A stretch of 64,000 bases of DNA from Sphingobium vermicomposti. Lineage in GTDB: Bacteria; Pseudomonadota; Alphaproteobacteria; Sphingomonadales; Sphingomonadaceae. The stretch covers positions 310,001-374,000 of the forward strand of contig NZ_JAASQR010000001.1 of the NCBI RefSeq assembly GCF_011762025.1, read 5' to 3'. Positions 8,880 through 16,622 of the stretch are shown piece after piece. The notes under the pieces are model-generated. The model was not told the DNA's origin. It was given only the letters and a program-made list of their open reading frames with translations, and made no database searches. Position numbers and translations under genes: made by a program. The number at the start of each line of letters is the position of its first letter. The first letter of the stretch is position 1.

Positions 8880-9744
8880 AGGCCGCCTCGGCGGCTCGGC
8901 GGGCACGCCAAGCATCATTCCAGTCCGCATGCCGTTCCGGGAGGCGGAGCACCAGTTCGCGTCCATGGGCTGTGAGATGCGACCGGGCCTTTTTGAGCAT
9001 GGCGGCAGCGGCGGCGCCGCGGTCGCCATAGACGATGATACGCTTGACCCGTTCGGGGATGGCGACGAGCCCAAGGCGCTCGACCCCGCCCAGCGCCCAA
9101 GTCGGCGTTCCGAACCAAGCCATTGCTGAAAGGGCGTCCTCGATGCCTTCGGCAAGGCCAAGCTCCTCGTCGGCTTGCGCCAGACGAATGGCCGCGTTGC
9201 CAAGCAGGCCAAGCGCAATCTTCGGCTTTGGCAGAGGCTTGTGCAGGATATCGGCGAGATCAAGGCAGGTCCGCTGGACGGCCACGACGCCCAGATCATT
9301 CTCAACCGCGGCGATCATCGCTGGAAAGAATCGGCGCCGCTCACCGGCGCCCACGATGGTGCGGGGATTGTAGCGCAGGCAACGCGGATAGGGAGGCGGC
9401 AGACCGCGCGCCGCCAGATAATCGGCCGCTGGAGAGTCGGCGATGGGCTGGCTCGCCTTCCATAGGCGCAGTGCAAGACCGCGATGGTCCGCGGCCGCCT
9501 TCGGGCGCGGCATGGTGAGCGGCTCGGCATCGTGAAGTTTGCGCCGGCGCAAAGCAGCTAGAACATCGCGCGTGTCGCAGCCGGCAAAGCAGTGGAACAG
9601 GATCGCCCGCTCGCCTAGGCGGACCGACAGGCTGGGACCATGATCGTCATGTGCCGGGCAACGGCATTCGCCGCGTGTCCCGCGCCAGGTTCCGCCCAGG
9701 GCTTCGACAATGGTTTTGGCGCGATGGGGGGCAGCTATGGGCAT
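8878..9744 (-). CDS. CHC2 zinc-finger / Toprim primase-like protein
   Basis: 288 residues. The N-terminus has a CHC2-type zinc-binding set: C27, C29 and H32 in ECRCPAH, then C52 and C56 in HCFAGC. The C-terminal half is a Toprim_3-type domain with LAEGIEDALSA (the catalytic Glu) and IVYGDRG in place of the usual DxD-like motif. Such short proteins on plasmids and phages are annotated as Toprim-domain or DUF7146 primases and are thought to prime complementary-strand synthesis. Whether this one is catalytically competent is uncertain, because the second metal motif is atypical. AAGGAC precedes the start at 9744. It lies 62 bases after ssb and 66 before the helicase, in one operon. Confidence 0.8.
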   Translation of the reverse strand: MPIAAPHRAKTIVEALGGTWRGTRGECRCPAHDDHGPSLSVRLGERAILFHCFAGCDTRDVLAALRRRKLHDAEPLTMPRPKAAADHRGLALRLWKASQPIADSPAADYLAARGLPPPYPRCLRYNPRTIVGAGERRRFFPAMIAAVENDLGVVAVQRTCLDLADILHKPLPKPKIALGLLGNAAIRLAQADEELGLAEGIEDALSAMAWFGTPTWALGGVERLGLVAIPERVKRIIVYGDRGAAAAAMLKKARSHLTAHGRELVLRLPERHADWNDAWRARRAAEAA

Positions 9745-9806
9745 CGACTAGTCCTTGCAAAGTGGTGGCGCGCCGCTGCTGATTGCGCCCTCCCCTCCCC
9801 GGCATT

Positions 9807-10133
9807 TCAGCCAGGCATGCCCTTGGCTGCGAGGATACCGAATTCCTCGACGATGCGATCGGTTGTGTAATGGGTCACGCCGTCGCGTTCATAGGAGCTG
9901 TCCTTAAGCCGCCCGGCTATGCGCACGAGGTCCCCGACTTGGGCTCGGTCGGCGATATGCTTTCGCTGGCCCTCGCTGAAGACGCTCACGCGGTTCCAGT
10001 GACTGTCCTCCTGCCATTCGTCATCGTCGCCCTTGCGGCGGTAATTCGCGCAGACCGACAGCAGAGTGACTTTCGGCCGCGCATCGATTTCCCCGATCCG
10101 GCCGATGATCTCGAACTTGGCGAAGTTGATCAT
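9807..10133 (-). CDS. ssb: Single-stranded DNA-binding protein
   Basis: 108 residues with an OB-fold of the SSB type: it begins MINFAKFEIIGRIGEI, continues with HWNRVSVFSEGQRKHI, and has VGDLVRIAGRLKDSSYERDG, matching the family's NRV/G-D-x-V pattern. It is shorter than chromosomal SSB and lacks the acidic DDDIPF-type tail, as seen in plasmid copies, so it may not recruit the usual SSB partners. GGAGGG precedes the ATG. It is the first gene of the leftward operon and starts next to the origin region, so its promoter must lie in 10134-10340. Confidence 0.85.
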   Translation of the reverse strand: MINFAKFEIIGRIGEIDARPKVTLLSVCANYRRKGDDDEWQEDSHWNRVSVFSEGQRKHIADRAQVGDLVRIAGRLKDSSYERDGVTHYTTDRIVEEFGILAAKGMPG

Positions 10134-10241
10134 GCGCCCTCCATTCGTGACGTCCTTTGGGTGGCAAGCCTATCGTGGACGGCCAAGTTCGCGTATCCCT
10201 CCAGGCAGGGGGATTGAAGGTTTGCTTCAAGCGCAGTGCCA

Positions 10242-10272
10242 ATCGCTTTCTCAAAATAAAAATATCAAAACG
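10242..10272. other. AT-rich segment, candidate origin unwinding region
   Basis: About 30 bases of A/T-rich DNA (TCAAAATAAAAATATCAAAA at 10244-10268) in otherwise GC-rich sequence, about 100 bases from the first iteron. This is the expected layout of an iteron origin, with unwinding next to the initiator sites. No convincing DnaA box was identified. Confidence 0.45.
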
Positions 10273-10363
10273 CCGCTGCTCGCAGCGGAAGCTTTTCCGA
10301 TTCAAAAGGATTCAGATTCGGGAAGCCGAAAGCCCAGCGTTTCTGCGGGGTTGAGCAAGCCTA

Positions 10364-10629
10364 TCCTGACCGGACGGGGGATTTTGCCTGCCCTTGTGGG
10401 GGCTCATTCCTGACCGGACGGGGGATGCAACCTGACCGGTTGGGGCTTTCCTGACCGCATGGGGGCCAGCCTCTATTGGGCGCGATTCGCTTTCAATACC
10501 GTCCGTCAGGGACGTTCTTCGGCATCCGCGGGGCCGTTTGCGGGGGTCAAATCGCTTTGAAACGCGACTCGGCGCACTTCCTTGTGTTTTGCTGCTTCGG
10601 GGCGAAGTTCTATCCTGACCTCTTGGGGG
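10364..10629 (+). other. Iteron array, replication origin of the RepA replicon
   Basis: Repeats of TCCTGAC-N5-GGGGG start at 10364, 10386 (degenerate, GCCTGCC), 10408, 10430, 10449 and 10613. The copies at 10364 and 10408 are identical over 17 bases. The first four are spaced exactly 22 bp, two helical turns, which is classical for RepA-bound iterons. The cluster lies directly upstream of repA. The stretch 10134-10724 has no gene: it holds the AT-rich segment, these repeats and the repA promoter region. Further inverted copies occur after repA and inside parB. Confidence 0.82.
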
Positions 10630-10724
10630 CCGGAACCGCCGTATATCCTGCCCTGACTTGACGGAAGAGGACAGGTCAGGCAGATTTTCTTCCACGCCGG
10701 ACGAATCGGTGCAGACTTCATGGC

Positions 10725-11888
10725 ATGGATGACGAGCAAGCCCTAAATCACGCTGTAACTCCCTCCCCCGCCGGTGATGATGCTTCTCCAGGGCGGGCGA
10801 TGCGAGTGGCTGCCGCCCTGCAGGCCAAGGGCGGTAACGAGTTCGCCAAGCCCGGCAGCATAGTCGAGGTTAAATTCGTCAAAGGCCAGTCGCTGAGCCT
10901 GACCGCTTCGCGTTTGCTTGCGCTGATGATTTTGACTGCGGGCGGTGACGCCTGGGAGGACCGCCCGCACAGAATGCGAAAGGCGGACATTCGCCGCGGC
11001 CACAAGGGCAATGAGCGCATTTCGGATATGCTCGAGGAACTGCATCGCACGCTTTTCGCGGTCGATGATAAGTCCTGGCGCGGCAAAAAGGCGACGCTGC
11101 GCTTTTCTCTGATCTCGTCATCGCGCGAAGAAGTGGAGGACGAGGCGGGCGCGGAGGCGGGATGGATCGAGTGGGAATTCACGCCCGAGGCTCGGAAACT
11201 GATTCAGGAATCGGAGACTTATGCGGTCCTGAACCGGCAGGCGGTGCTCGGCTTTCGGTCGACCTATGCGCTAAAGCTATACGAGGTCGGGGCGTTGCGG
11301 CTGCATCGACGCCAGTCGCTATGGAAGGGCGACATGACCGCACTGCGTGCGCTGCTGGGCATCGCGCCGGACGTTTACAAGGACTTTGCGCAGCTGCGCC
11401 GCAAGGTTCTCGAAAAGGCGAAGGCCGAAATCGACCAGCTCGCTCATTTCCGCGTGGAGTGGCGGGAAATTCGTCAGGGTCGAACCGTCACCGAGATCGA
11501 ATTTCGTTTTGAGCCAAAGGATGCGCCTGAGCAGATAGCAACCGTGGATGAAATTGCCCGACACTCTGCGGGGAGGAAGGCGAGGCGCGAGGACGAGGTC
11601 GAGACTGTGGCCGTCGAGGCCGTCACGCAGGCGGCGGTGGCGGCCTTGGTGTCAAAGGATAAGACTGGAGCAGGGGAGGTCACCTTCCCGACCGGCACGA
11701 TCCGATTTGGGTCGGACACGCTCGCGGCCATTGGCCGTTCGGCCGGCGGTGGTTGGGACATCGATCTGATTGCCGACGCCTATCGCGCGCAGATGGGTGA
11801 GAGGCTTGCGAAGCTGAAGGGCGCCAAACTGATCGCGTCTTGGACCGGCTTTTGCGAGAGCTTTCTGGCGCGGCGCGGACGCCCTTGA
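10725..11888 (+). CDS. repA: Plasmid replication initiator, Rep_3 winged-helix family
   Basis: 387 residues. The central part matches Rep_3/RepA initiators: KGQSLSLTASRLLALMI near residues 50-70, and the paired winged-helix regions with LNRQAVLGFRSTYALKLYEV near 165-185 and LRALLGIAPDVYKDFAQL. These proteins bind iterons at the origin and often repress their own promoter. The iteron array lies immediately upstream, which fits both roles. The C-terminal 100 residues are less conserved. The gene is followed by a perfect 26-bp palindrome, an inverted iteron copy, and then parA and parB, giving a repA-parA-parB order. The start is taken as the first ATG giving the full protein. Its ribosome-binding site is weak. 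Confidence 0.85.
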   Translation: MDDEQALNHAVTPSPAGDDASPGRAMRVAAALQAKGGNEFAKPGSIVEVKFVKGQSLSLTASRLLALMILTAGGDAWEDRPHRMRKADIRRGHKGNERISDMLEELHRTLFAVDDKSWRGKKATLRFSLISSSREEVEDEAGAEAGWIEWEFTPEARKLIQESETYAVLNRQAVLGFRSTYALKLYEVGALRLHRRQSLWKGDMTALRALLGIAPDVYKDFAQLRRKVLEKAKAEIDQLAHFRVEWREIRQGRTVTEIEFRFEPKDAPEQIATVDEIARHSAGRKARREDEVETVAVEAVTQAAVAALVSKDKTGAGEVTFPTGTIRFGSDTLAAIGRSAGGGWDIDLIADAYRAQMGERLAKLKGAKLIASWTGFCESFLARRGRP

Positions 11889-11889
11889 G

Positions 11890-11915
11890 CTGAAATTGCA
11901 CCGGTGCAATTTCAG
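11890..11915. promoter_or_regulatory. 26-bp perfect palindrome, candidate parS or Par operator
   Basis: A perfect palindrome with core TTGCACCGGTGCAA lies just after the repA stop. The same core forms an 18-bp palindrome between parA and parB (13296-13313). Duplicated palindromes flanking parA are what a ParB-type centromere or a ParA operator would look like. Which protein binds is not shown by sequence. Confidence 0.65.
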
Positions 11916-11924
11916 GGTGGCTAG

Positions 11925-11940
11925 CCCCCAAGAGGTCAGG
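11925..11940 (-). other. Inverted iteron copy downstream of repA
   Basis: CCCCCAAGAGGTCAGG is the exact reverse complement of 16 bases of the iteron at 10613-10629. It lies 36 bases past the repA stop, next to the palindrome. An isolated inverted site can act in initiator-mediated handcuffing or in regulating the par promoter. Confidence 0.6.
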
Positions 11941-12082
11941 TTCTAGGCGTGCACGAGAGGCTGGCGGCGCAATTCGAGGCAATTCGGCCGACCGGGTCTA
12001 CTCACTTGCGAAAATAAGCCTTTCATTGACCTAAAAGTGCAAATTGAGCTATGCCCCCTACAGTTTCGCAAGGGGGCCTCTC

Positions 12083-13285
12083 TTGGCTGCATCACTCGAT
12101 ATCGAGGGCACGCAGGATCTGCTGTCCGTCTCAACGCTTGCACAACGGACCAGCTCTGTTCTCGAGCGGCTGCGCGACTCTGCGCGTAGCGCCCGGGCGG
12201 ACGAACGGCGCGAGCCCACCTTCCCGATCGGTAAAGCGGCCGAACTGGTCGGCCGAACCGCGGCGGCCATTCGCGATGCCGAGAAGGACGGCCGCTTGCC
12301 GCCGCCTCCGCGAACCGAAAATAACCGGCGCGTCGGTTATACCCTGGCGCAGCTCAACGACATGCGGGGATTGTTCGGCACCCGGCCTTGGCGGGCCGCC
12401 ACCGACCCCTGCTGCGTCATCGCCGTGCAGAACTTCAAGGGCGGGGTCGGGAAATCGACCCTGTCGGTGCATCTGGCCCAATATCTCGCGATCAAGGGCT
12501 ACCGGGTGGCCCTCATAGATTGCGACAGCCAGGCGTCCGCAACGACCCTGTTCGGCTATGTTCCCGACCTCGACCTAACCGAGGAGGACACGCTCTATCC
12601 GTTCCTGCGGCACGACGACATGGAGTCGCTCGATTACGCCCTGCGCAAGACTCACTTCGACGGCCTCGAGCTTGTCCCGGCTAATCTCCGGTTGTTCCAG
12701 TCGGAATATGAAATCGCGGCGCGTATGGCGCGCGGGCAGGGGAACCTGATCGACCGCATGGCACAAGGCATTGCGAGCATAGCCGATCGGTTTGATGTCG
12801 TTGTTCTCGACCCGCCGCCGGCGCTCGGCGCGATCTCGCTTTCGGTCCTGCGTGCGGCCAATGCGCTCGTCGTGCCTGTACCACCGACGGTGATGGACTT
12901 CTCCTCCACTGCGGCCTTTCTCGCCATGCTCGACGAAACCATCGAGACGCTGGCCGATCGCGACTTGGCGCCGTCGCTGCAGTTCCTTCGCTTCGTGGCC
13001 TCCAAGGTCGACGAGAACAAGTCGATGCAGAAGGAACTTCTGAACCTGATGCGGACTCTTTTCGGCCACGCGATCGTGCGCACACCGCTCAAGGATTCGG
13101 CGGAAATCGACAATGCGACGGCGCGGTTGATGACCGTCTACGAGCTTGATGGACCTGTCACCAGTTCGGCGGTGCGTAACCGCTGCTTGGCCTATCTCGA
13201 CGGCGTAAACAGTGAAATCGAGGTCGACATCCGGTCGATGTGGCCGAGCCATCTGGCACGGCTTCGCAAGGAGGGACTCGCGTGA
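12083..13285 (+). CDS. parA: Plasmid partition ATPase ParA with N-terminal MerR-like HTH
   Basis: 400 residues from a TTG at 12083. Residues about 50-110 form a MerR-like DNA-binding segment (FPIGKAAELVGRTAAAIRDA), typical of type Ia ParA proteins that repress their own operon. The ATPase domain follows: deviant Walker A FKGGVGKSTLSVHLAQY, then VALIDCDSQASAT and VVLDPPPALGA. It drives segregation of the plasmid with ParB. An upstream in-frame TTG at 12044 is possible, but AAGGGGG sits correctly before the TTG at 12083. It is flanked by the two palindromes and followed 48 bases later by parB, so it is probably co-transcribed with parB and autoregulated. Confidence 0.85.
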   Translation: MAASLDIEGTQDLLSVSTLAQRTSSVLERLRDSARSARADERREPTFPIGKAAELVGRTAAAIRDAEKDGRLPPPPRTENNRRVGYTLAQLNDMRGLFGTRPWRAATDPCCVIAVQNFKGGVGKSTLSVHLAQYLAIKGYRVALIDCDSQASATTLFGYVPDLDLTEEDTLYPFLRHDDMESLDYALRKTHFDGLELVPANLRLFQSEYEIAARMARGQGNLIDRMAQGIASIADRFDVVVLDPPPALGAISLSVLRAANALVVPVPPTVMDFSSTAAFLAMLDETIETLADRDLAPSLQFLRFVASKVDENKSMQKELLNLMRTLFGHAIVRTPLKDSAEIDNATARLMTVYELDGPVTSSAVRNRCLAYLDGVNSEIEVDIRSMWPSHLARLRKEGLA

Positions 13286-13295
13286 TGCGAGCAAA

Positions 13296-13313
13296 AATTG
13301 CACCGGTGCAATT
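13296..13313. promoter_or_regulatory. 18-bp palindrome between parA and parB, second par-site copy
   Basis: AATTGCACCGGTGCAATT is a perfect palindrome sharing its 18-base core with the 26-bp palindrome at 11890-11915. It lies 10 bases after the parA stop and 20 before parB. Confidence 0.65.
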
Positions 13314-13333
13314 CCGGGTAGAAGGGCGGAACG

Positions 13334-14347
13334 ATGAGCAAGAAAAACGCCAACTTCGCGGCTGATCTGGTCGCTGGAATCGACCCCACGCCGCAAGCCT
13401 CGACCCCTCGGCGCCCGGGCATTGGCGCGAGCGTATTGGCGGGTCGAGAAAGTCGGCTTGCCGAGTTGGCGACGGGCAGTGTCGTCTCACGCACGCATGA
13501 ACTCGTCGATCCGGCACGCTGCCGAATGTGGGCGGGGCACAACCGCGAATATGCGCTCCTCAACGAGGAACGGTGCGCCGATCTCATCGAAAGCATCAAG
13601 GCGCAGGGCAAACAGGAAATGCCCGCCATCGTCCGGCGGGTGAAGGACGATCCTGCTGTCGATTTCGAGGTGATTTGCGGCGCGCGCCGGCATTGGACAA
13701 TCAGCTGGCTTCGTGCCCATAACTATCCGGATTTTCGGTTCCTCGTCGATATCCGCAACTTGACCGACGAGGAGGCGTTCCGGCTTGCGGACCTCGAGAA
13801 CAGGGCGCGCGATGATCTTACAGACCTGGAACGCGCGCGCGACTATTTGCGCGCCCTCGACGCCTATTATGAGGGGCGCCAGAAGGTCATGGCCGAGCGA
13901 ATCAATGTCACGGAAAGCTGGCTTAGCCGCTATCTTGACCTGGCACGGCTGCCGGCGGAACTGATGGCTGCGTTCGCCCTGCCTCAGGATTTACGGATCA
14001 AGCATGTCACCGCGATCAAGCCTCTCTTGAAACCGGAGGACCGGCGTCAGCGGGTGTTTTCCGAGGCGACGCGGCTCGCGGAGGTACAGGCTGAGCGCGC
14101 GGTGCCGATGCCGGTTCCTGATGTCATCCGCGCGCTCGCTTTGGCGGCTGATCCCCCCAAGAGGTCAGGATCCCCCAAAAAGTCAGGAAAGCCGGAAACG
14201 ATTGTGTCTGATGGGGGCAAGCCCCTGTTGAAGGTGGAGGCGGTGGATCGCAAGGGTCTCAAGCTGACATTGCTCCCGCATGCCGGCGGTACACGGGCTG
14301 AAGCGGAGGCGGCTTTGAAGGCGCTGCTGGATCGACATTGGGCCTGA
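13334..14347 (+). CDS. parB: Plasmid partition protein ParB
   Basis: 337 residues. ParB-family order: an N-terminal CTPase-like domain with ALLNEERCADLIESIKAQGK and CGARRHWTISWLR (box II variant) at about 70-130, a helix-turn-helix with MAERINVTESWLSRYLDLARLP's core at about 190-215, and a C-terminal dimerisation region ending EAEAALKALLDRHW. It loads on parS and stimulates ParA. AGAAGGGCGG precedes the ATG. An oddity is that residues about 274-288 (PPKRSGSPKKSGKP) are encoded by two tandem inverted copies of the origin iteron (14154-14188), so this linker may have arisen from, or still serve as, RepA binding DNA. Confidence 0.85.
   Translation: MSKKNANFAADLVAGIDPTPQASTPRRPGIGASVLAGRESRLAELATGSVVSRTHELVDPARCRMWAGHNREYALLNEERCADLIESIKAQGKQEMPAIVRRVKDDPAVDFEVICGARRHWTISWLRAHNYPDFRFLVDIRNLTDEEAFRLADLENRARDDLTDLERARDYLRALDAYYEGRQKVMAERINVTESWLSRYLDLARLPAELMAAFALPQDLRIKHVTAIKPLLKPEDRRQRVFSEATRLAEVQAERAVPMPVPDVIRALALAADPPKRSGSPKKSGKPETIVSDGGKPLLKVEAVDRKGLKLTLLPHAGGTRAEAEAALKALLDRHWA
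14154..14188 (-). repeat. Two inverted iteron copies inside parB
   Basis: CCCCCAAGAGGTCAGGA (14154-14170) and CCCCCAAAAAGTCAGGA (14172-14188) match the reverse complement of the origin consensus TCCTGAC-N5-GGGGG in all fixed positions and lie 18 bp apart. They encode the basic linker between the ParB DNA-binding and C-terminal domains. Confidence 0.65.
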
Positions 14348-14417
14348 TTTCTTCGGCGTGCTGAAACTGTGAGCTCGGCCGCGGAGGCGTTGTGATCCGC
14401 ACACGCCGATTGATTCA

Positions 14418-14463
14418 TTGAAACGACACGCTTTTGGGTGCATATAATAGGCAAGGAGTGCAC
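14418..14463 (+). promoter_or_regulatory. Promoter and operator of the RES/Xre pair
   Basis: A strong -10 TATAAT (14443-14448) with a possible -35 TTGAAA (14418-14423, 19-base spacing), followed by AAGGAG (14453-14458) eight bases before the antitoxin ATG. Arms GTGCA (14438-14442) and TGCAC (14459-14463) embrace the -10, a likely operator for autorepression by the antitoxin complex. Confidence 0.55.
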
Positions 14464-14465
14464 TC

Positions 14466-14816
14466 ATGCTTGCCGCATTTTTGGACGATATTCGTGAGGG
14501 CGACATGATCGCGCCGCGCCGCATGGCGGAACGCCTGCGCCTGCCGATGACGCGCCTATCGCGCCTTGCTCACCTCAATCGCAACACCATGACCACACAC
14601 CCCGGCAGCCCGGCTGTGCAGGCCAAGCTGGGGGAAATTGCCCGGATCATCGCGCGTGCTGCCGACCTGGCCGGGGATGAAGGCAAGGCGATCATCTGGT
14701 TCAAGCATCAGCCTCTGCCCGGATTTGGCAAGACAGCTGAGGAATTGGTCGAGGATGGCCATGCTGATGTCGTGATCGAGGATCTCGATCGTATGGCCGC
14801 CGGTGTCTATTCCTGA
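14466..14816 (+). CDS. Xre/MbcA/ParS-type antitoxin of a RES toxin
   Basis: 116 residues. The N-terminal half resembles the degenerate helix-turn-helix of Xre antitoxins (MAERLRLPMTRLSRLAHLNR). The C-terminal half is the toxin-binding MbcA/ParS/Xre domain (DUF2384) with LGEIARIIARAADLAGDEGKA and WFKHQPLPGFGKTAEELV, where the P-LPGF-KTP-like segment is diagnostic. It neutralises the RES toxin encoded 65 bases downstream and represses the operon. On a plasmid this pair provides post-segregational killing. A TATAAT promoter with an overlapping inverted repeat lies directly upstream. Confidence 0.85.
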   Translation: MLAAFLDDIREGDMIAPRRMAERLRLPMTRLSRLAHLNRNTMTTHPGSPAVQAKLGEIARIIARAADLAGDEGKAIIWFKHQPLPGFGKTAEELVEDGHADVVIEDLDRMAAGVYS

Positions 14817-14881
14817 CGCGATTCACTCTGGTTTAGAGGCTTGACCGTGGCCGTGTTTCCGCCCGCTGGTATTGCGGTGCA

Positions 14882-15400
14882 ATGACCTATGCTCTTGCGC
14901 CGTTGTCGCTTCCGCTCTGGCGGATGATCGGGATCCGCCATCAGTTCAGTCCGACGTCCGGGGAGGGCGCGCGGCTCTATGGCGGTCGCTGGAATCCTAA
15001 GGGCGTTCCGGCTATCTACCTGGCTGCAGATGCGGTCACCGCAGTAGCGGAATATTATCAGGGACTGCCGAAACCCGGAACGCTTGTTCCTTACTATCTC
15101 GACGCCGCAGCCATCGCGGATCTCACTACCAGTACGGCGGAGTCATGCGACACACGTGTCGAGGATGCCCTTGAGGCAAACTGGAAAGCCATGGCGTTTC
15201 TTGATCGCGAGACACCGCCGAGCTGGGTGCTGACGGACGAGCTAATTGCGGCGGGTGCGCAAGGCGCGTTGGTGCCGTCAGTCCAGAATCCGGGCGGGTG
15301 GAACCTGGTGCTGTGGCACTGGCATGAGAAGGATAAGCAGGGGGAAGGAGCGGTGCTGACTGTTCTTGATCCTGACGATACCCTGAAAGCTCCCCGCTAG
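14882..15400 (+). CDS. RES-domain NAD+-depleting toxin
   Basis: 172 residues, full length for the family. RES signatures are visible: LWRMIGIRHQ near the start, GARLYGGRWNPKGVPAIYLA at about residues 35-55, AVAEYYQ near 62-68, and SVQNPGGWNLVLW near the C-terminus with the conserved Ser and Asn. RES toxins degrade cellular NAD+ and stop growth until the antitoxin is restored. The reaction is assigned from family. It overlaps by four bases with the stop of the oppositely oriented DUF1612-type gene, so the two are convergent. The start at 14882 has no clear ribosome-binding site. Confidence 0.87.
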   Translation: MTYALAPLSLPLWRMIGIRHQFSPTSGEGARLYGGRWNPKGVPAIYLAADAVTAVAEYYQGLPKPGTLVPYYLDAAAIADLTTSTAESCDTRVEDALEANWKAMAFLDRETPPSWVLTDELIAAGAQGALVPSVQNPGGWNLVLWHWHEKDKQGEGAVLTVLDPDDTLKAPR

Positions 15401-16563
15401 ACTTGGTCCGAACTGTTACCGAGCAGCCGGTCGATCTCGGCCATCGCCGCATCGAATTCGGCCAGCGCCGGACCGGGCAGGATCGAAGCCTGGGTGAGCG
15501 AGGTGGACCCCGAAATCGCCCGTGGTTCTTGCGAGACAAGCAGAACCTTGCCCTTGACCGTTTCCCGCCGCGCCAGGCCCGCTGCCACGAGGGCGTCGCC
15601 AATCGCATAGGTGCCGCGCCGACTGACTCCGAACGCTGAGCCGATCTGATCGAGCCCGAGCGGCGCGAACCCGGCGAGCAAAGTCCACACCTGCGGTGCC
15701 CGCGCACTCGATCGCAGGTGCCCCAGCTGCTCGCCGATCAGCGCCGCGCGCTTCCGCGCGTCCGCGACCAGGTTTGAAAGCCGCGTAGCGCTGGCGTGCA
15801 GGCTGTGAGCGGCCAGCAGCGCGCGTTCGCCGGGCCAGAGCTGCGGCTGCAGCGCTTGCGCCGTCACGGCGCCCGGGCAGGGGAGGGGGAGCCGCCACGT
15901 CCCGCACGCGCTCAGCACCCGCCCCAGCGCCGCATCGACCGCCCAGAGCGGGGTACGTGGGGCTGCCTGCTCGACCGCGACCTTACGCCCGCTGAGCGAA
16001 AAGCTCCGCACCGTGCGCTCTACCGGCGCGAACAGGGGATCGGCACGCAGCAGGGCGCTGAGACGGGCCAGACCGGTGAAGGGCAGGGCGGAATCGTCGT
16101 TCATGCTGGCCTGTTTGGTCAGGTCGGCGGCCTTCGCCAGCGCATCGTCCCCCAGCGCGTCTTCGGCATGGGCTGGACGGTCGGCGCCGAAACGGGCGGC
16201 GGTCGCGATCGTCTGCGCGGTCCTCGCCAATGGTTCCCAGGGGTGGTGGCCCAGTTCAGCCAGCAGGGCGCGGACCAGGGCATAGGCGGAGCAGGCCGTG
16301 AGGGGGGTCTCCTGGGGTGGGCGGTCGAGCCCGGCAAACCAGGCGTTGAAGCGCAACGCCGCGTCGGCGAACCCTGCCTGAGCGAGCGCGGATAAGAGCG
16401 CCTCGCGCACGAGGCTCAAGCCAAACAGCTGCTTTTCGGGTCGCGTGAGACCCGCGAGCAGCCCGTCGAGGCGGCCGAGTGCGAGCGCGCATTCGGCCTG
16501 GGCGAACGCCAATTCTTCGGGCGAAACATCCGCATCGGCGGCAAGGGGATGGACGGCCTCCAT
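15397..16563 (-). CDS. DUF1612 / helix-turn-helix plasmid protein
   Basis: 388 residues from the ATG at 16563; a TTG at 16599 would add 12 residues. The sequence resembles the RHE_PE00001-type proteins of rhizobial and sphingomonad plasmids, annotated DUF1612 plus helix-turn-helix. The C-terminal part has APLGLDQIGSAFGVSRRGTY, a convincing HTH followed by a short winged segment (GLARRETVKGKVLLV). The rest is alanine-rich helix with no catalytic motif. Function is unknown. A DNA-binding role in plasmid maintenance is an inference from the HTH and from its position between the toxin-antitoxin pair and the recombinase. It is divergent from the recombinase gene, and the dif-like site lies in the shared upstream gap. 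Confidence 0.65.
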   Translation of the reverse strand: MEAVHPLAADADVSPEELAFAQAECALALGRLDGLLAGLTRPEKQLFGLSLVREALLSALAQAGFADAALRFNAWFAGLDRPPQETPLTACSAYALVRALLAELGHHPWEPLARTAQTIATAARFGADRPAHAEDALGDDALAKAADLTKQASMNDDSALPFTGLARLSALLRADPLFAPVERTVRSFSLSGRKVAVEQAAPRTPLWAVDAALGRVLSACGTWRLPLPCPGAVTAQALQPQLWPGERALLAAHSLHASATRLSNLVADARKRAALIGEQLGHLRSSARAPQVWTLLAGFAPLGLDQIGSAFGVSRRGTYAIGDALVAAGLARRETVKGKVLLVSQEPRAISGSTSLTQASILPGPALAEFDAAMAEIDRLLGNSSDQV

Positions 16564-16622
16564 GCCGGAATGTGTACTGAAGCACAGAACGCTGCACAAC
16601 TACTCTGACGGTCGGTAGATTA

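Noticed and set aside
8861..9800. Possible G-quadruplex in the G-rich leader tracts of the anti-defence operon.
   Set aside because: Only two or three G-runs are close together in each tract, fewer than the four needed for a standard quadruplex.
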